Assembly: GCA_963839175.1 (NCBI GenBank)
Contig: CAWIUB010000027.1
Location: forward strand, 1 to 64,000
Reading direction: 5' to 3'
Source of the DNA: CAWIUB01 sp963839175
GTDB lineage: Bacteria; Actinomycetota; Actinomycetes; Mycobacteriales; Jatrophihabitantaceae
Length of the DNA: 64,000 nucleotides
In this document: positions 53,947 through 63,361 of the stretch, in pieces
Numbering within the stretch: the first letter of the stretch is position 1
Layout of the letters: each line of letters opens with the position of its first letter
Position numbers and translations under genes: made by a program
The notes under the pieces: generated by a model
Seen by the model: the letters and a program-made list of their open reading frames with translations, nothing else
Told to the model about the DNA's origin: nothing
Database searches by the model: none

Positions 53947-54462
53947 ATGAAGGCTCGAGCAGGTGACCACATCATCGTTGCCGCACCGACCACCGGTGGG
54001 GTGATCCGCGACGGCGAAGTCGTCGAGGCCCGCGGCCCTGCCGGCGGGCCACCTTACGTCGTGCGCTGGTCCGACGACGGCACCACCGGACTCCTCTTCC
54101 CGGGCAGCGACGCCCACGTCAGCGCGGCGCACCTACCCGAGCCGACTACGCCCGCCGAGGGCGAGGGTCCGCCGCCCGCCGCGCCGGTGGCGAGCTCGCA
54201 CGTCCGCACCTGGCGGGTGAACATCAACCTGTACGAGGCCGCGGACAACACGACGGCGCACGCGGTTCTCATCGCCGAGGCGCCGCAGCGGCTGGACGCG
54301 AACGGTGCTGCCCGCCGGAACCCGACCGACGTGGCCGTGCCCGAGATCGGTGACGAGATCGCGGTCGCCCGCGCGCTCCGCCGCCTCTCCGACCGGCTGT
54401 TCGCGACCGCGTCGGAGGACATCACAGCGGTCCAGGGACAGTCGGTCGACGTCACGAAGTGA
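53947..54462 (+). CDS. DUF1918-DUF1876 fusion protein
   Basis: Protein of 171 residues. Residues 1-60 are DUF1918: MKARAGDHIIVAAPTTGGV, VEARGPAGGPPYVVRWSDDG, then TGLLFPGSDAHV. A proline-rich linker is followed by DUF1876 from about residue 85: WRVNINLYEAADNTTAHAVL, then EIGDEIAVARALRRLSDRLF. DUF1918 (Rv0569 type) and DUF1876 (Rv1738/Rv2632c type) are separate DosR-regulon proteins in M. tuberculosis; Rv1738 resembles ribosome-hibernation factors. Here they are one chain. A half dormancy box (cgggaccttc) lies near 53859, 80-90 bases upstream. Confidence 0.85.
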   Translation: MKARAGDHIIVAAPTTGGVIRDGEVVEARGPAGGPPYVVRWSDDGTTGLLFPGSDAHVSAAHLPEPTTPAEGEGPPPAAPVASSHVRTWRVNINLYEAADNTTAHAVLIAEAPQRLDANGAARRNPTDVAVPEIGDEIAVARALRRLSDRLFATASEDITAVQGQSVDVTK

Positions 54463-54764
54463 CCAGGCTGGCGGGCACCAAAGGCTCTGCCGATCAGGAA
54501 CCGCCTGGCGAGCCTGAGCGGACAGGTGTGCGTTACCCCCGAAAGTCACCCGGTCCCTACTGGAGCAGGTCGCGCGCGCTCGGCCCCGAGTCACGACCCC
54601 AGTTCGACTTGACGCTGGCGGCCCACAGCGCGATCTCCGCCGCCTGCTCTCGGTACCGGCGCCAGACAGTCCTCCTGTCTTGGCCGGCCGGAGCGACGTA
54701 CCTGCCGCAGCGCTTTGTACGCCCATCGCGGTCGACATCGTGCTAGACCGAAGTTCCTCCTGGC
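54463..54764. other. Gap before the IS1634 remnant
   Basis: About 300 bases, nothing recognised. Confidence 0.4.
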
Positions 54765-55262
54765 TTTGATCGGGTGGTGCCGTGGAGGCCTGTGTTTGCG
54801 GGCCTGTGTGGTGTGAGGGCCTGGTGGGGTACTGACTACGCGTAGCCGTGCCGGTGGGGATGCCGAGTAGCTCGAAGGTTCGACGCTGCAGCGGTGTCGG
54901 AGTGGTGATCATGGTGAATGCTGGCGTGTCGTCGGCGGGCTGGATGCGGTTGGCGCAGATGGTGGCCAGGTCGTCGAGCAGGCTTGTGAAGCTGTGCACG
55001 GGCTGGTCGTCGGTGGTGCGTTTCCGGGAGGCCTTCTTCAGCGCCGGATCGGAGCGCTGGGCAGGGGCCACGGGGTTGGTGCGCTTGGCGCGGGCGGCGG
55101 GCTTGTCATGGTCGTGGAACAGGATCGGGGCGACCGCCTGCTTCATGTGCCAGGCGATGTAGTAGGACAGCATCCGCAGGAAGACGTGGGCGCGGACCCG
55201 GACGGCGAGGCGGTGGCGGATGGGGCGCACGTCGAGTTCGCTATTGAGGGTGCGGAAGAAGC
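54765..55262 (-). mobile_element. IS1634-type transposase C-terminal remnant
   Basis: Frame reads RFFRTLNSELDVRPIRHRLA, then RVRAHVFLRMLSYYIAWHMK, LFHDHDKPAARAKRTNPVAP, HSFTSLLDDLATICANRI and TPTPLQRRTFELLGIP, the usual end of IS1634-family transposases. About three quarters of the gene upstream is missing. It abuts the fragment at 55263 directly. Confidence 0.78.
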
Positions 55263-55561
55263 GTCGACGTCTTCGAGGCCCACCGGCGCCACGACCTAGT
55301 CGGGCAGCTCTTCACGGACTCCGCCGTCTACTACGCCGCTCCTCCCGCCAACGTCAGCTTCACAGGCATCGAGGCGATCGAAGCGAACATCGCGCAAGAG
55401 AACAAGGAGAACCTGGGAACCGGCCTCCAGCTCCGCCAAGGCGACTTCCTCCCGAACCACAATGCCGTTCAGCTGCAGTGGGAGGTCATGACTCCCAACG
55501 GCAAGACCATCGGCACACGCCGAGACTTTCTCCTCCTGAACCCGGATCCACCGAACAATTG
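55263..55561 (+). pseudogene. NTF2/SnoaL-like protein fragment between two IS pieces
   Basis: Open frame without a start: VFEAHRRHDLVGQLFTDSAV, YYAAPPANVSFTGIEAIEAN, then LQWEVMTPNGKTIGTRRDFL and LLNPDPPNNW. The pattern of a small cone-like NTF2 domain (substrate or ligand binding) is visible. It is cut on the left by the IS1634 piece and on the right by IS1380 sequence. Confidence 0.55.
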
Positions 55562-55585
55562 GGTGTGTTCGGCCTGTCGTAACGG

Positions 55586-55656
55586 ACGAATGCCCTGCTG
55601 TGCAAGGAGAATGTGGCTTGCGACAGTCACGATCCCTCGCGACAGAAGGGCATTCG
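55586..55656. repeat. Inverted repeat at the IS1380 left end
   Basis: cgaatgccct (about 55586) and agggcattcg (about 55648) are exact inverted copies just before the transposase ATG at 55661. They may fold in the leader and limit transposase expression, or belong to the element end. Confidence 0.5.
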
Positions 55657-55660
55657 CGCG

Positions 55661-57035
55661 ATGCAAGCTTCTCATGCTCCGGCGGCGGTGTCAGCCTGCT
55701 TCGATGAGCCGAATCTCATCTCATGCGCCGGCCTGGAGCCGGTGATGGCGTTGGCCGAGTCCTGTGGGCTGGGCGGGCTGGTCGCCGGCAAGCTGTCTGT
55801 GCCGTCACCGAACGCGCAGCTGAAGGTGCCGGCGCTGGTCGCCGGGATGGTCGCCGGCGCGGACAGCATCGATGACATGGACCTGCTGCGGCACGGCGGC
55901 ATGCGCCGGGTGTTCGACGAGGTCCGGGCCCCGTCCACGCTGGGCACGTTCGTGCGCGCGTTCACCTTCGGGCATGTGCGTCAGCTCGACTCGCTGGCCG
56001 CGAGCCTGCTGGTAGGGCTGGCGCAGCGGACGCCGCTGCTGCCCGCGGCCGATCAGATCGCGTTCGTCGATATCGATGACACCATCCGCGGCACGCACGG
56101 TTACACCAAACAGGGCGCCGGGTACGGCTACAGCAAGGTCAAGGGCCTCAACGCGCTGCTGGCCACACTCAGCACCCCGGCCGCCGCGCCGGTGATTATC
56201 GCCTCCCGGCTGCGCCGAGGGTCGACGAACTCGGCCCGCGGCGCCGCCCGGCTGGTCGCCGACGCGTTGGCTACCGCCCGCAGGTGCGGGGCCGGCCGGC
56301 TGGTGGTCCTGCGCGCGGACAGCGCCTACTACAACCACGACGTGATCGCTGCCGCGATCCGCGCCGGCGCGAGGTTCTCGGTCACCGCCCGGATGGACAA
56401 GGCGGTACGCCGCGCGATCGCGGCCATACGCGGAGGATGCGTGGACACCGATCCACTACCCCAACGCGGTCTGGGACGAGGACGAAGGGCGGCTGGTCTC
56501 CGACGCCGAGGTCGCCGAGATCGACTTCACCACCTTCACCTCCAGGCGCAAGGGCGAGCACATCGACGGCCGGCTGATCGTGCGCCGCGTCAAACGCCTC
56601 AACCCGGCCAGCGTCCCGGCCGACCAGCAGGCCCTGTTCGGCACGTACCGGCACCACGCGGTGTTCACTGACTCGCCCATGTCAATGCTCGACGCCGAAG
56701 CCGACCACCGGCAGCACGCGGTCATCGAACAGGTCAACGCAGACCTGAAGAGCGGAGCATTGGCGCACCTGCCCTCCGCGTCGTTTGCCGCCAATTCGGC
56801 ATGGCTGGTGCTGGCAACGATCGCGTTCAACCTCACCCGAGCCGCCGGCGCCCTCGCCTCGGCCTTTCACGCCAGAGCCACCGGCGCCACCATCCGCCGA
56901 CAGCTGATCACCGTCCCCGCCAGGATCGCTACTTCGGCCCGCCGGATCAGACTGCACCTACCGGCCGCCTGGCCCTGGCGCGAGGACTGGCAGCAGCTGT
57001 TCGACGTACTGCATCGGCCACCCCGCGCCGCCTGA
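55661..57035 (+). mobile_element. IS1380-family transposase with one frameshift
   Basis: DDE transposase of about 458 residues. ATG 55661. Seen: SIDDMDLLRHGGMRRVFDEV, IAFVDIDDTIRGTHGYTKQG with the first aspartate, and VVLRADSAYYNHDVIAAAIR with the second. At about 56435 an extra G (cgcggaggatgcg) changes the frame; DAWTPIHYPNAVWDEDEGRL, then YRHHAVFTDSP and EQVNADLKSGALAHLPSASF with the late glutamate region, follow in the new frame. A one-base insertion inactivates it unless the frame is rescued. Confidence 0.85.
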
Positions 57036-58036
57036 CACCTCCGATCCGCCGGCCCGCAACGGCCCCGAGCACAACCAGAACGTGGAAGAGCCGGGCAGAC
57101 CGGCAGCATCACCGCGCCCGCAAACAGACCAGTCGACGTGAAGATCAACAAGACGATCGGAAACGATCACACCAATTCAGGCGGTGGATCCGGGCTGAAT
57201 GACGCGGGACGCATCACCGCTCTTTACGTGTTCAACGGATAGTGCGCACTGGGAACCGCCGACACCGGCACTTCACCCGCGAGCAGCCTGCGCGAGGTGC
57301 GAAAATTGCTGTCACTAACATTGCGTGGGCGCGGTGATCGAACATGCACGTAGTCGCATAGGCATGCGGGACCGGTGCGCTCTGTCATCGGCATGAGCGT
57401 GCGTTCGCCGGCGCGCCCTAGCGATTCATCTGTGTGGCCGCGGCCAATGAGCGAGCCCGCGCATAACGGTTATCTCAAGCGGTCGGTGTGATCGCCTTGT
57501 ATTTCAGGGGTTTGAGCGGCGTAGACATGTCGCCGCCGTAACCGCCGATGCTTGGTTCCGCGCATTAGGCCCGGTCGCTGTTCGCGGCGAGCAGCTGCTC
57601 GCTTGCCGGCCGAGATCGCCGGAAGTTGATCTCACTTCGAGGTGTCCTTGGATCGCCGAGGTGAACCCGTCCGGCCTTCTGTGACAGAACGAGCGCTGAC
57701 GTGGGCCGCGGGCCGATCTCGGCGCACTCGTCGGCGTCCTCACCAAGAGAACGCGACGACGAGGAGAGGCAGACGACGACGTCATCCCCGCGGCCGGCGG
57801 CAACAGCGGTGACGGCGGCGACACGCTGGAGATAACTCGCCTACGACAAGATCAAACGGCATCGAAAACCTCGGCGTAGACACCCGAAAGCGGGCTTGAG
57901 ATAACGGATCCAGCGCGCCCGCTACCGGGCCCCCGGTCACGTTCCGCGACGAAGGTGGCCGCTTCTGCGCCGCCGCTTATCGCCTGATCTATGACGCACC
58001 TGTGCAACGAAAGCGCGAGCTGTCAGCAAGATCATC
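57036..58036. other. One-kilobase stretch without a gene
   Basis: Frames on both strands lack coding character and known motifs. The first 200 bases may be the right part of the IS1380 element. I could not place terminal repeats. Confidence 0.45.
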
Positions 58037-58732
58037 CTAGTCTGGGGCTGGCGACACGGGAGTTCCGAGCCAAGTAGCAGCGCGTTGCTCGGCCGCCCAC
58101 TCCACCCGCCGTCTGATCCCTCGCAACATCAGGGGCTGCAGAACGAGGTCGACCACGAAGAAGAAAGGCCAGAACGGCACGGACAGATCGAACGGGGTGA
58201 ACCTGATCCGGTCGCGGACGATCAGCCGGGTCTTCCCGCCCTGTGCCGGCTCGAGCACGAACACCCAACTGCAGTGGCCGAACTTTGGCCACAGGCCCTG
58301 CTTGAGGACCCATTGCGTCGTGGGCCAGTGGTAGGAGACCAGGAACAAACGATTCGGGTCGATGGCCCGGATGGTGAAGCCTTCTTCGCCGATCACCTGG
58401 CCGACCTCAGGGTGCTGGAACTCCGGGACGATCCGCCAGGCGCTTTCCACACCATCGTTGTCAGCGAAGTCCAGGGCGTACCAGCCCGCCCGACCGCAGC
58501 CGTGGTAGCCGATCTGGGCGATCCACGGCCACACCTCGCCGGCTGGCGCATCGACGGTGATGGCCCGTGTTCCCTGGACGTGGGCGTGGGGAACCTCATC
58601 ATCCCCCGGCATGGCGCGGCGGGACTCCTCTTTCGTGGCCCCCAGACGGAGCAGGCCGGGAGTCGCCAAGGCGACGGTGACCGCGGCGCCGCCTCCGGTC
58701 AATGCCAGCCGGCGAATGAGCCGATGATTCAT
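58037..58732 (-). CDS. SRPBCC-type protein with N-terminal membrane anchor
   Basis: Protein of 231 residues. An N-terminal helix (LALTGGGAAVTVALATPGLL) could be a signal anchor. The Bet v1-like domain follows: TRAITVDAPAGEVWPWIAQI, then GYHGCGRAGWYALDF, WRIVPEFQHPEVGQVIGEEG, WVFVLEPAQGGKTRLIVRDR and a C-terminal helix PFWPFFFVVDLVLQPLMLR. Such domains bind hydrophobic ligands; none can be named. ATG 58732 has GAGGGA eight bases upstream. Confidence 0.78.
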   Translation of the reverse strand: MNHRLIRRLALTGGGAAVTVALATPGLLRLGATKEESRRAMPGDDEVPHAHVQGTRAITVDAPAGEVWPWIAQIGYHGCGRAGWYALDFADNDGVESAWRIVPEFQHPEVGQVIGEEGFTIRAIDPNRLFLVSYHWPTTQWVLKQGLWPKFGHCSWVFVLEPAQGGKTRLIVRDRIRFTPFDLSVPFWPFFFVVDLVLQPLMLRGIRRRVEWAAEQRAATWLGTPVSPAPD

Positions 58733-59250
58733 CCGTTCATCCCTCACGACATCCGACGGGCGGTCCTCTCGGATGGACCACCGTGAGGTGCCCTGCCCGG
58801 GTCAGGGTATCGACGACTGGTCCCGTCACAAGCGCCGCCTGGTCACCCACCGGCTTCGCCCTGCACGATTCCGGCCAAGCTGTCAGCGCCTCTTGTTCGG
58901 TGGCCGCGTCCACACCCTGCGCGTGACCGAGGGCGGCACGGCCACCTCCGACACGGCCGCAGCCATCCCTGCTGCCACCGTTACGGGCAGCCGAAGAAGC
59001 CCGAGAACGATCGATCGGCTCGCATAACGCGCGCTGGCTGAGTGCGTCCCGGCTGCATCCGAACGACGGTGTTGCGCGCCCGTCGAATTCCTACGCTCCG
59101 TGATCACCCACGATCAGCATGATCGCCGATTCGCGCGTGCCGTGTGGGTCGCGTCCTCGTTGCTGGAGCTCATCGTTATGCGTGCGGTCCGCAGCGATAC
59201 AGACGGTTGCTCACGGCCCGAGACGTTGCAGTCCCGACCGGGCACCGGTG
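58733..59250. other. Gap without a gene
   Basis: About 520 bases. No frame with coding character; no repeats noticed. Confidence 0.4.
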
Positions 59251-59484
59251 TCACCTAGCCACGAGACCTCCGACCCAGGGCTCACCGACGGCGTTCCTTT
59301 CGGCTCGTTCATCGGCTCGTAGGTCCGCGATTGCGTTTAGGGTCGCGTCGCAGTCAAGCAGCCGCGCCAGGTGGATAACCCCCCAGTCCTGGGCGCTCTG
59401 CTCATGATCATCGCGTCCATAAGCCATGATCCAGTCGCCGTCGTTGCGGCACGCGGGGAGCACGGGCCGCTCCATTATCAGCAC
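59251..59484 (-). CDS. Hypothetical small protein
   Basis: Open frame of 77 residues from GTG 59484: VLPACRNDGDWIMAYGRDDH, then WGVIHLARLLDCDATLNAIA and DLRADERAERNAVGEPW. Just upstream in frame is ECYACNH, a CxxC that would make a zinc pair if an earlier start is used, but none is obvious. No family recognised. Confidence 0.45.
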   Translation of the reverse strand: MLIMERPVLPACRNDGDWIMAYGRDDHEQSAQDWGVIHLARLLDCDATLNAIADLRADERAERNAVGEPWVGGLVAR

Positions 59485-59787
59485 GTGGTTGCATGCGTAG
59501 CACTCTCGCCAGACGTCCGCGTCAGCGTATGGCCGGGCCGCCCGAACGCTCCATGTCCGCGGTCGCCGTCATCGGTCTTGTGATCGCCGCGATGAGGTAC
59601 TTCATGTCCATTGCTAAGCCCGATGATTCCGGTGCGGCCGAGTCGTCTGCATGTCGGGAGTACGCGGAAGACGGTTATGTGTGTGGTGGCGAGGGTTCGA
59701 TCTGCCCTGTCGAAAGCGCCGGGCGCTGTTCGTAGATGCTGCAGGAACCCGGCTCGAGGCGCTGGCCGCAACGAAAGGACAACAACG

Positions 59788-60617
59788 ATGGCAGACACGA
59801 CGGCAACCGGCGGAATCAGACCGCTGCGATTCGGGGTCGTTGCCCCTCTCACAACTGACGTGCGGACGTGGCGGGACCGGGTGCGCCGGATCGCCGGCAG
59901 CGGCTACTCCACGTTGCTGATGCCCGATGTCCCGCACTGGCAGCCGGCGCCTGGCCCCACGCTTGCCTGGCGGCGGCCCTTGCCGACCTGCGGGTGGGCA
60001 CGTGGGTGTATGCCTCCCCGCTGCGCCCGGCTTGGAGCACCGGGTGGGAAGCGCACTCGCTGTCGGTGCTCACTGACGGTCGCTTCGAGATGGGCATCGG
60101 CACGGGCAGGCCCGGGATTGAAGACGAACTCCGCGAGCTGGGACTGCCCGTCGTCCCACCAAGCCAGCGGTTGGCCCAGGTGCGAGACACTGTGGCGGCG
60201 TTGCGAGATCTCGACGGCCCCGACCGCCATACCCCGGTGGTGATGGCCGTGCGCGGGCCGAAGGCCCAAGCGCTGGCGGCCGAGGTCGCAGACACGGTCA
60301 CCTTCGCAGTGCTGCCGGGTGAGTCTCGGCCAACAACCGCGCGCCTGGCACGCGACTTCCGCGCCATGTGTGATCTGGAACTCGCGCTCCACGTGTCGGT
60401 GATCGGCAACACTGTCGCGCCGTTTATGGCACCCCCCGAAACTGACCCTGCTGCACTTCGCGCGGTGGACTCGCTCGCCATACTTCCCGACGACCAGGCG
60501 GCGGCCGCCGAGGAGATCCTGCGTCGACGGGAGGAGATCGGGTTCTCCTACTTCGTCTTCGGCGCCGACTTCGCACACGCGCTCGCTCCGGTCGTAGCTG
60601 AGCTGGCCGGACATTAG
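59788..60617 (+). pseudogene. LLM-class F420-dependent oxidoreductase, one frameshift
   Basis: Luciferase-like monooxygenase fold. ATG 59788: RPLRFGVVAPLTTDVRTWRD, then VRRIAGSGYSTLLMPDVPHW. Near 59960 one base is lost and AAALADLRVGTWVYASPLRP, SLSVLTDGRFEMGIGTGRPG and LAQVRDTVAALRDLDGPDRH follow in the next frame, with the end SYFVFGADFAHALAPVVAEL. Restored length about 276 residues, normal. Cofactor inferred as F420 from the family in actinobacteria. Confidence 0.78.
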
Positions 60618-60705
60618 GCCCCCGAGGCCCCACACGACGGGTCACAGCCTGGTGAACGATCCCGGCGAAGCAGTGACGCAGCGTACGCGGACGAACGGGC
60701 GCGAG

Positions 60706-61058
60706 CGCCGATTGTGCCGACCTCGTGATTGTGCCGACCTCGCGGAGGAACCCCAGCTAATCAGGAACGATGAGCTCGAAGTGGTCGGCACAATCCGCGG
60801 GCTTCTCCAACGGCCTCGACTCGACGCCGGCCCGATACCGGCCGATGGCCGCGACGCGCATCGCCGCAATGCGGGCTTGCCGGGGACCCGTGCGCATCCC
60901 TATCTCCAAGATCGGCGCGCGAAGCATCAGCACGAGCGACGTGATTGTGCCGACCTGTTCGCAGCGATCCCCTTACCCCGCAGGCGATCCAGCTATCAGG
61001 TCGGCACAATCACGAGGTCGGCACAATCGGCGTTGTGCCGACGTCGGCACAACGCCGA
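60706..61058. repeat. Cluster of inverted TTGTGCCGAC repeats
   Basis: Exact copies of attgtgccgacc occur forward at 60711, 60728 and 60944 and inverted (ggtcggcacaat) at 60783, 60999 and 61016. The pairs at 60706-60740 and 60998-61032 are perfect inverted 35-base arms. Directly after them 61027-61058 is a perfect 32-base palindrome built from the variant ttgtgccgacgtcggcacaa. No gene covers it. The build recalls a miniature inverted-repeat element. Confidence 0.85.
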
Positions 61059-61237
61059 ATCTGGCGCAGTGTCAGTCGTCGGCGAGTCGAAGGACGACCG
61101 TCGTTATGCGCTCGTCGGACGCTTCAGAACTCCACCTGCGAGCAAGCCTTGGGCTGCGGTGAGTCGACCGACACGAGGGAGGCAGGTGCCGCCGAGTCTG
61201 CAGCCGGCGCCGCCGCTCGACCGCGCGCAAGCGCCGA
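61059..61237. other. Short gap
   Basis: No gene recognised. Confidence 0.35.
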
Positions 61238-61396
61238 CTAATCCGTGCGGGCGGAGCAGACCCAGATAATTCGAACATAACCGGTCTGGCGAACGGCACG
61301 CTCATCGGCTCGGTCGAGTTCGACTTCGACGCGGGCGCCAGGTCGCCACCCGATGCCGACCGCTGGTCGTTGCGCTTCGGTGATGGGGCACGTCAC
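61238..61396 (-). CDS. 52-residue hypothetical protein
   Basis: GTG 61396 overlaps the stop of the upstream gene (GTGA). The sequence has TCPITEAQRPAVGIGWRPGA then RVEVELDRADERAVRQTGYV and ends with a cysteine. The coupling supports translation; no family recognised. Confidence 0.5.
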   Translation of the reverse strand: MTCPITEAQRPAVGIGWRPGARVEVELDRADERAVRQTGYVRIIWVCSARTD

Positions 61397-61674
61397 GACA
61401 GTGCAACGGGTCTGCCGGCGGCGATGTCTGCGGCGAGTTGGTGCAGTTTCGCGGAGGACAGGCGGACGCCTAAGGGGGTGAGCGAGTTGCGCAGCAGGTG
61501 CTGAATTTGGGCTGTCGGTCGTCCCTGCTGGCTTCGCGCCAGCGAGCCCAGCACAGCACTGGCGTACCGGGTGCGTTGAATGTTCACTTGGCGGGCGATA
61601 CTGGCGCGCGACGCGTTCGTCGGGCTTCGGACTGCCACGGACCGGCCTTCGGATATGGACGCTGCTGTGCTCAC
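61393..61674 (-). CDS. 93-residue hypothetical protein
   Basis: From GTG 61674: ASISEGRSVAVRSPTNASRA, then RTRYASAVLGSLARSQQGRP, TAQIQHLLRNSLTPLGVRLS and the end LHQLAADIAAGRPVAL. The last 40 residues form two helices of a kind common in small actinomycete proteins. Coupled by GTGA to the 52-residue gene. Function unknown. Confidence 0.55.
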   Translation of the reverse strand: MSTAASISEGRSVAVRSPTNASRASIARQVNIQRTRYASAVLGSLARSQQGRPTAQIQHLLRNSLTPLGVRLSSAKLHQLAADIAAGRPVALS

Positions 61675-62096
61675 GACAACTCCCGATGATCGAACTTTCG
61701 TTCGACAACGATAGAGCGCCTGCAGGATTCGACCCGCCGCCACGCCGAAGATGTCGAGCGCCTCGATCCGGCGGTGCGCCTGCTGCTCGTAGATCGATTG
61801 AGCCGCCGGGTTGATGTCGTGACGCTCTGGCGGGTCGCAGTGGGGAGTGCTGTGGCCGTCCGTGGCGGGGACCGCCTGGTAGTCGCTTCGACGTGTGTTT
61901 TGGTGCGATGACCGGCGGTGGCCGCGGGCAGACGGGGGAGCATGGGGAGGGCCCGAACTGTCAGCGTGTGGGCCGAGATGCGTCTGCGGCAGGCGGGCTC
62001 TGTGTGGCCTGACCGGACGTGAAGGCCGCATTCCGCGCTGCGGCACGCCGCGCGGAATGCGCCGTGCTGCGGCCGCTGCCTGGGAACATTTTGGGG
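61675..62096. other. Gap between divergent genes
   Basis: About 420 bases containing the promoters of the small operon and of the SEC-C gene. No other gene supported. Confidence 0.4.
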
Positions 62097-63032
62097 ATGA
62101 CGGCGACGGTGGCTGAGCGGATTCCGGCACTGCTCGAGGAGCTGGACCGCTACCCCGACGATCGGGCCGAGATCGTATTCGAGATCGCGGCCGAGTTCGA
62201 CACAGCCGGCGATCAGGAGTCCGCGCTCGGTTGGTTGCGGACGCTGGTCGACGCTGGGGGTGTGGACGGCGCGCTGGCCCGGGTCGAGATCGCTGGTATC
62301 CATTTCGATGCCGGCCGCGACCATCTCGCCTCGGCGCAGCTCGACGCGCTGCGGGCCGATCGGGTGCGCGATCCCGAGCCATACGCGATGGCCGCCGAGC
62401 TGTTCGCCGATCGCGGTGAACAGTCCACAGCGCTGTTGTGGTTCACGATGGCTGCCGCCCGGTTCAGCGCGGATCAGCTCACCGCCGCGGCGGGCGACTA
62501 CGGTTGGGCCAGCTGCGCGTACGGCGTTCTGTGGCAGCGTCGCCAGCTGCGGCAACGCCTCGGATACGTCCCCGACGATCTGGACGCCGGGCTGGTGGCA
62601 CCGCCCTTCGGGCCGCCGGCGTTTCCGTCGGTGGAGGACGCGCTCGCTGACGGCCTGCCCGCGGTGGCGCGTCGGCTGCGGATCCTGATCTGGCCGCAGC
62701 CAGAGTTCGCGCTCGCCAAGCAGCGCTGGCCGCGGCTGCTCGATGAAGCCGTCAGCCACACCGACTACCGCGCCCGCCTGGAGTCGCAGCTGCGCGACAC
62801 CACCACAACGGCCCGGGTGAAGATCGACTTGATTGCGGCGCGCGTCGACGCACTGCACGACTACGCCGTGGGCTGCGGCGGGTCGGTCCACGACGCCCAA
62901 GTGCGTCGGGGTTACCTGGACGAACAGGCCACGCTGGGACACGCACTGGCCTGGCCGCCCGCCCGCAACGCGCCATGCTGGTGCGGCAGCACCGTCAAGT
63001 ACAAGAAGTGCTGCGGACGCCCCGGCAGCTGA
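62097..63032 (+). CDS. TPR-like protein with C-terminal SEC-C zinc motif
   Basis: Protein of 311 residues from ATG 62097. The N-terminal 150 residues look like helical repeats (EIVFEIAAEFDTAGDQESAL, EPYAMAAELFADRGEQSTAL). The middle holds RRLRILIWPQPEFALAKQRW. The last 20 residues, APCWCGSTVKYKKCCGRPG, form the SEC-C zinc motif CxC-x8-CC. SEC-C tails occur in SecA and many proteins that bind the ribosome or partners; the role here is unknown. Confidence 0.82.
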   Translation: MTATVAERIPALLEELDRYPDDRAEIVFEIAAEFDTAGDQESALGWLRTLVDAGGVDGALARVEIAGIHFDAGRDHLASAQLDALRADRVRDPEPYAMAAELFADRGEQSTALLWFTMAAARFSADQLTAAAGDYGWASCAYGVLWQRRQLRQRLGYVPDDLDAGLVAPPFGPPAFPSVEDALADGLPAVARRLRILIWPQPEFALAKQRWPRLLDEAVSHTDYRARLESQLRDTTTTARVKIDLIAARVDALHDYAVGCGGSVHDAQVRRGYLDEQATLGHALAWPPARNAPCWCGSTVKYKKCCGRPGS

Positions 63033-63361
63033 CCCGGCCGGCGTGACCGCCGAGGAACCCGGGGGTCGAAAACGGTCGGCGCCGCTGTTGGGATCAGTCA
63101 GGGGAACCGCCTCGGCGAAGCCCTCGGTCGACGTCGCGCATGAGGGCCTCTGGCGCCTTGCCTCTTGTGAAGGTCTTCCGGGCCGTGGGCCTCGACGACA
63201 TTGTGAACCTTCGTATGCAGACGGAGCACACCCTCAGGGAGAGGGATCCGCGGCGGGATCAGTTCGTCTGTTGGTCATGTCCGCGCGTTGACGGGGTCCT
63301 GGCAGCAGGTGCGTGGCAGCCACAGCTGCGACGTCTGCCGTGCAGGGTGGTGTCCGGTGCC
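63033..63361. other. Gap without a gene
   Basis: About 330 bases, nothing recognised. Confidence 0.4.

Noticed and set aside
57504..57824. 106-codon minus-strand frame
   Set aside because: Serine, arginine and proline-rich sequence typical of a shadow frame, no start site.
60706..61058. CRISPR array
   Set aside because: Copies are in both orientations with irregular spacing and no spacer-length regularity.
60652..61269. Open frame of 205 codons through the repeat cluster
   Set aside because: It runs through inverted repeats and has repeated RRRHN/CADL segments caused by the repeats; no coding character.
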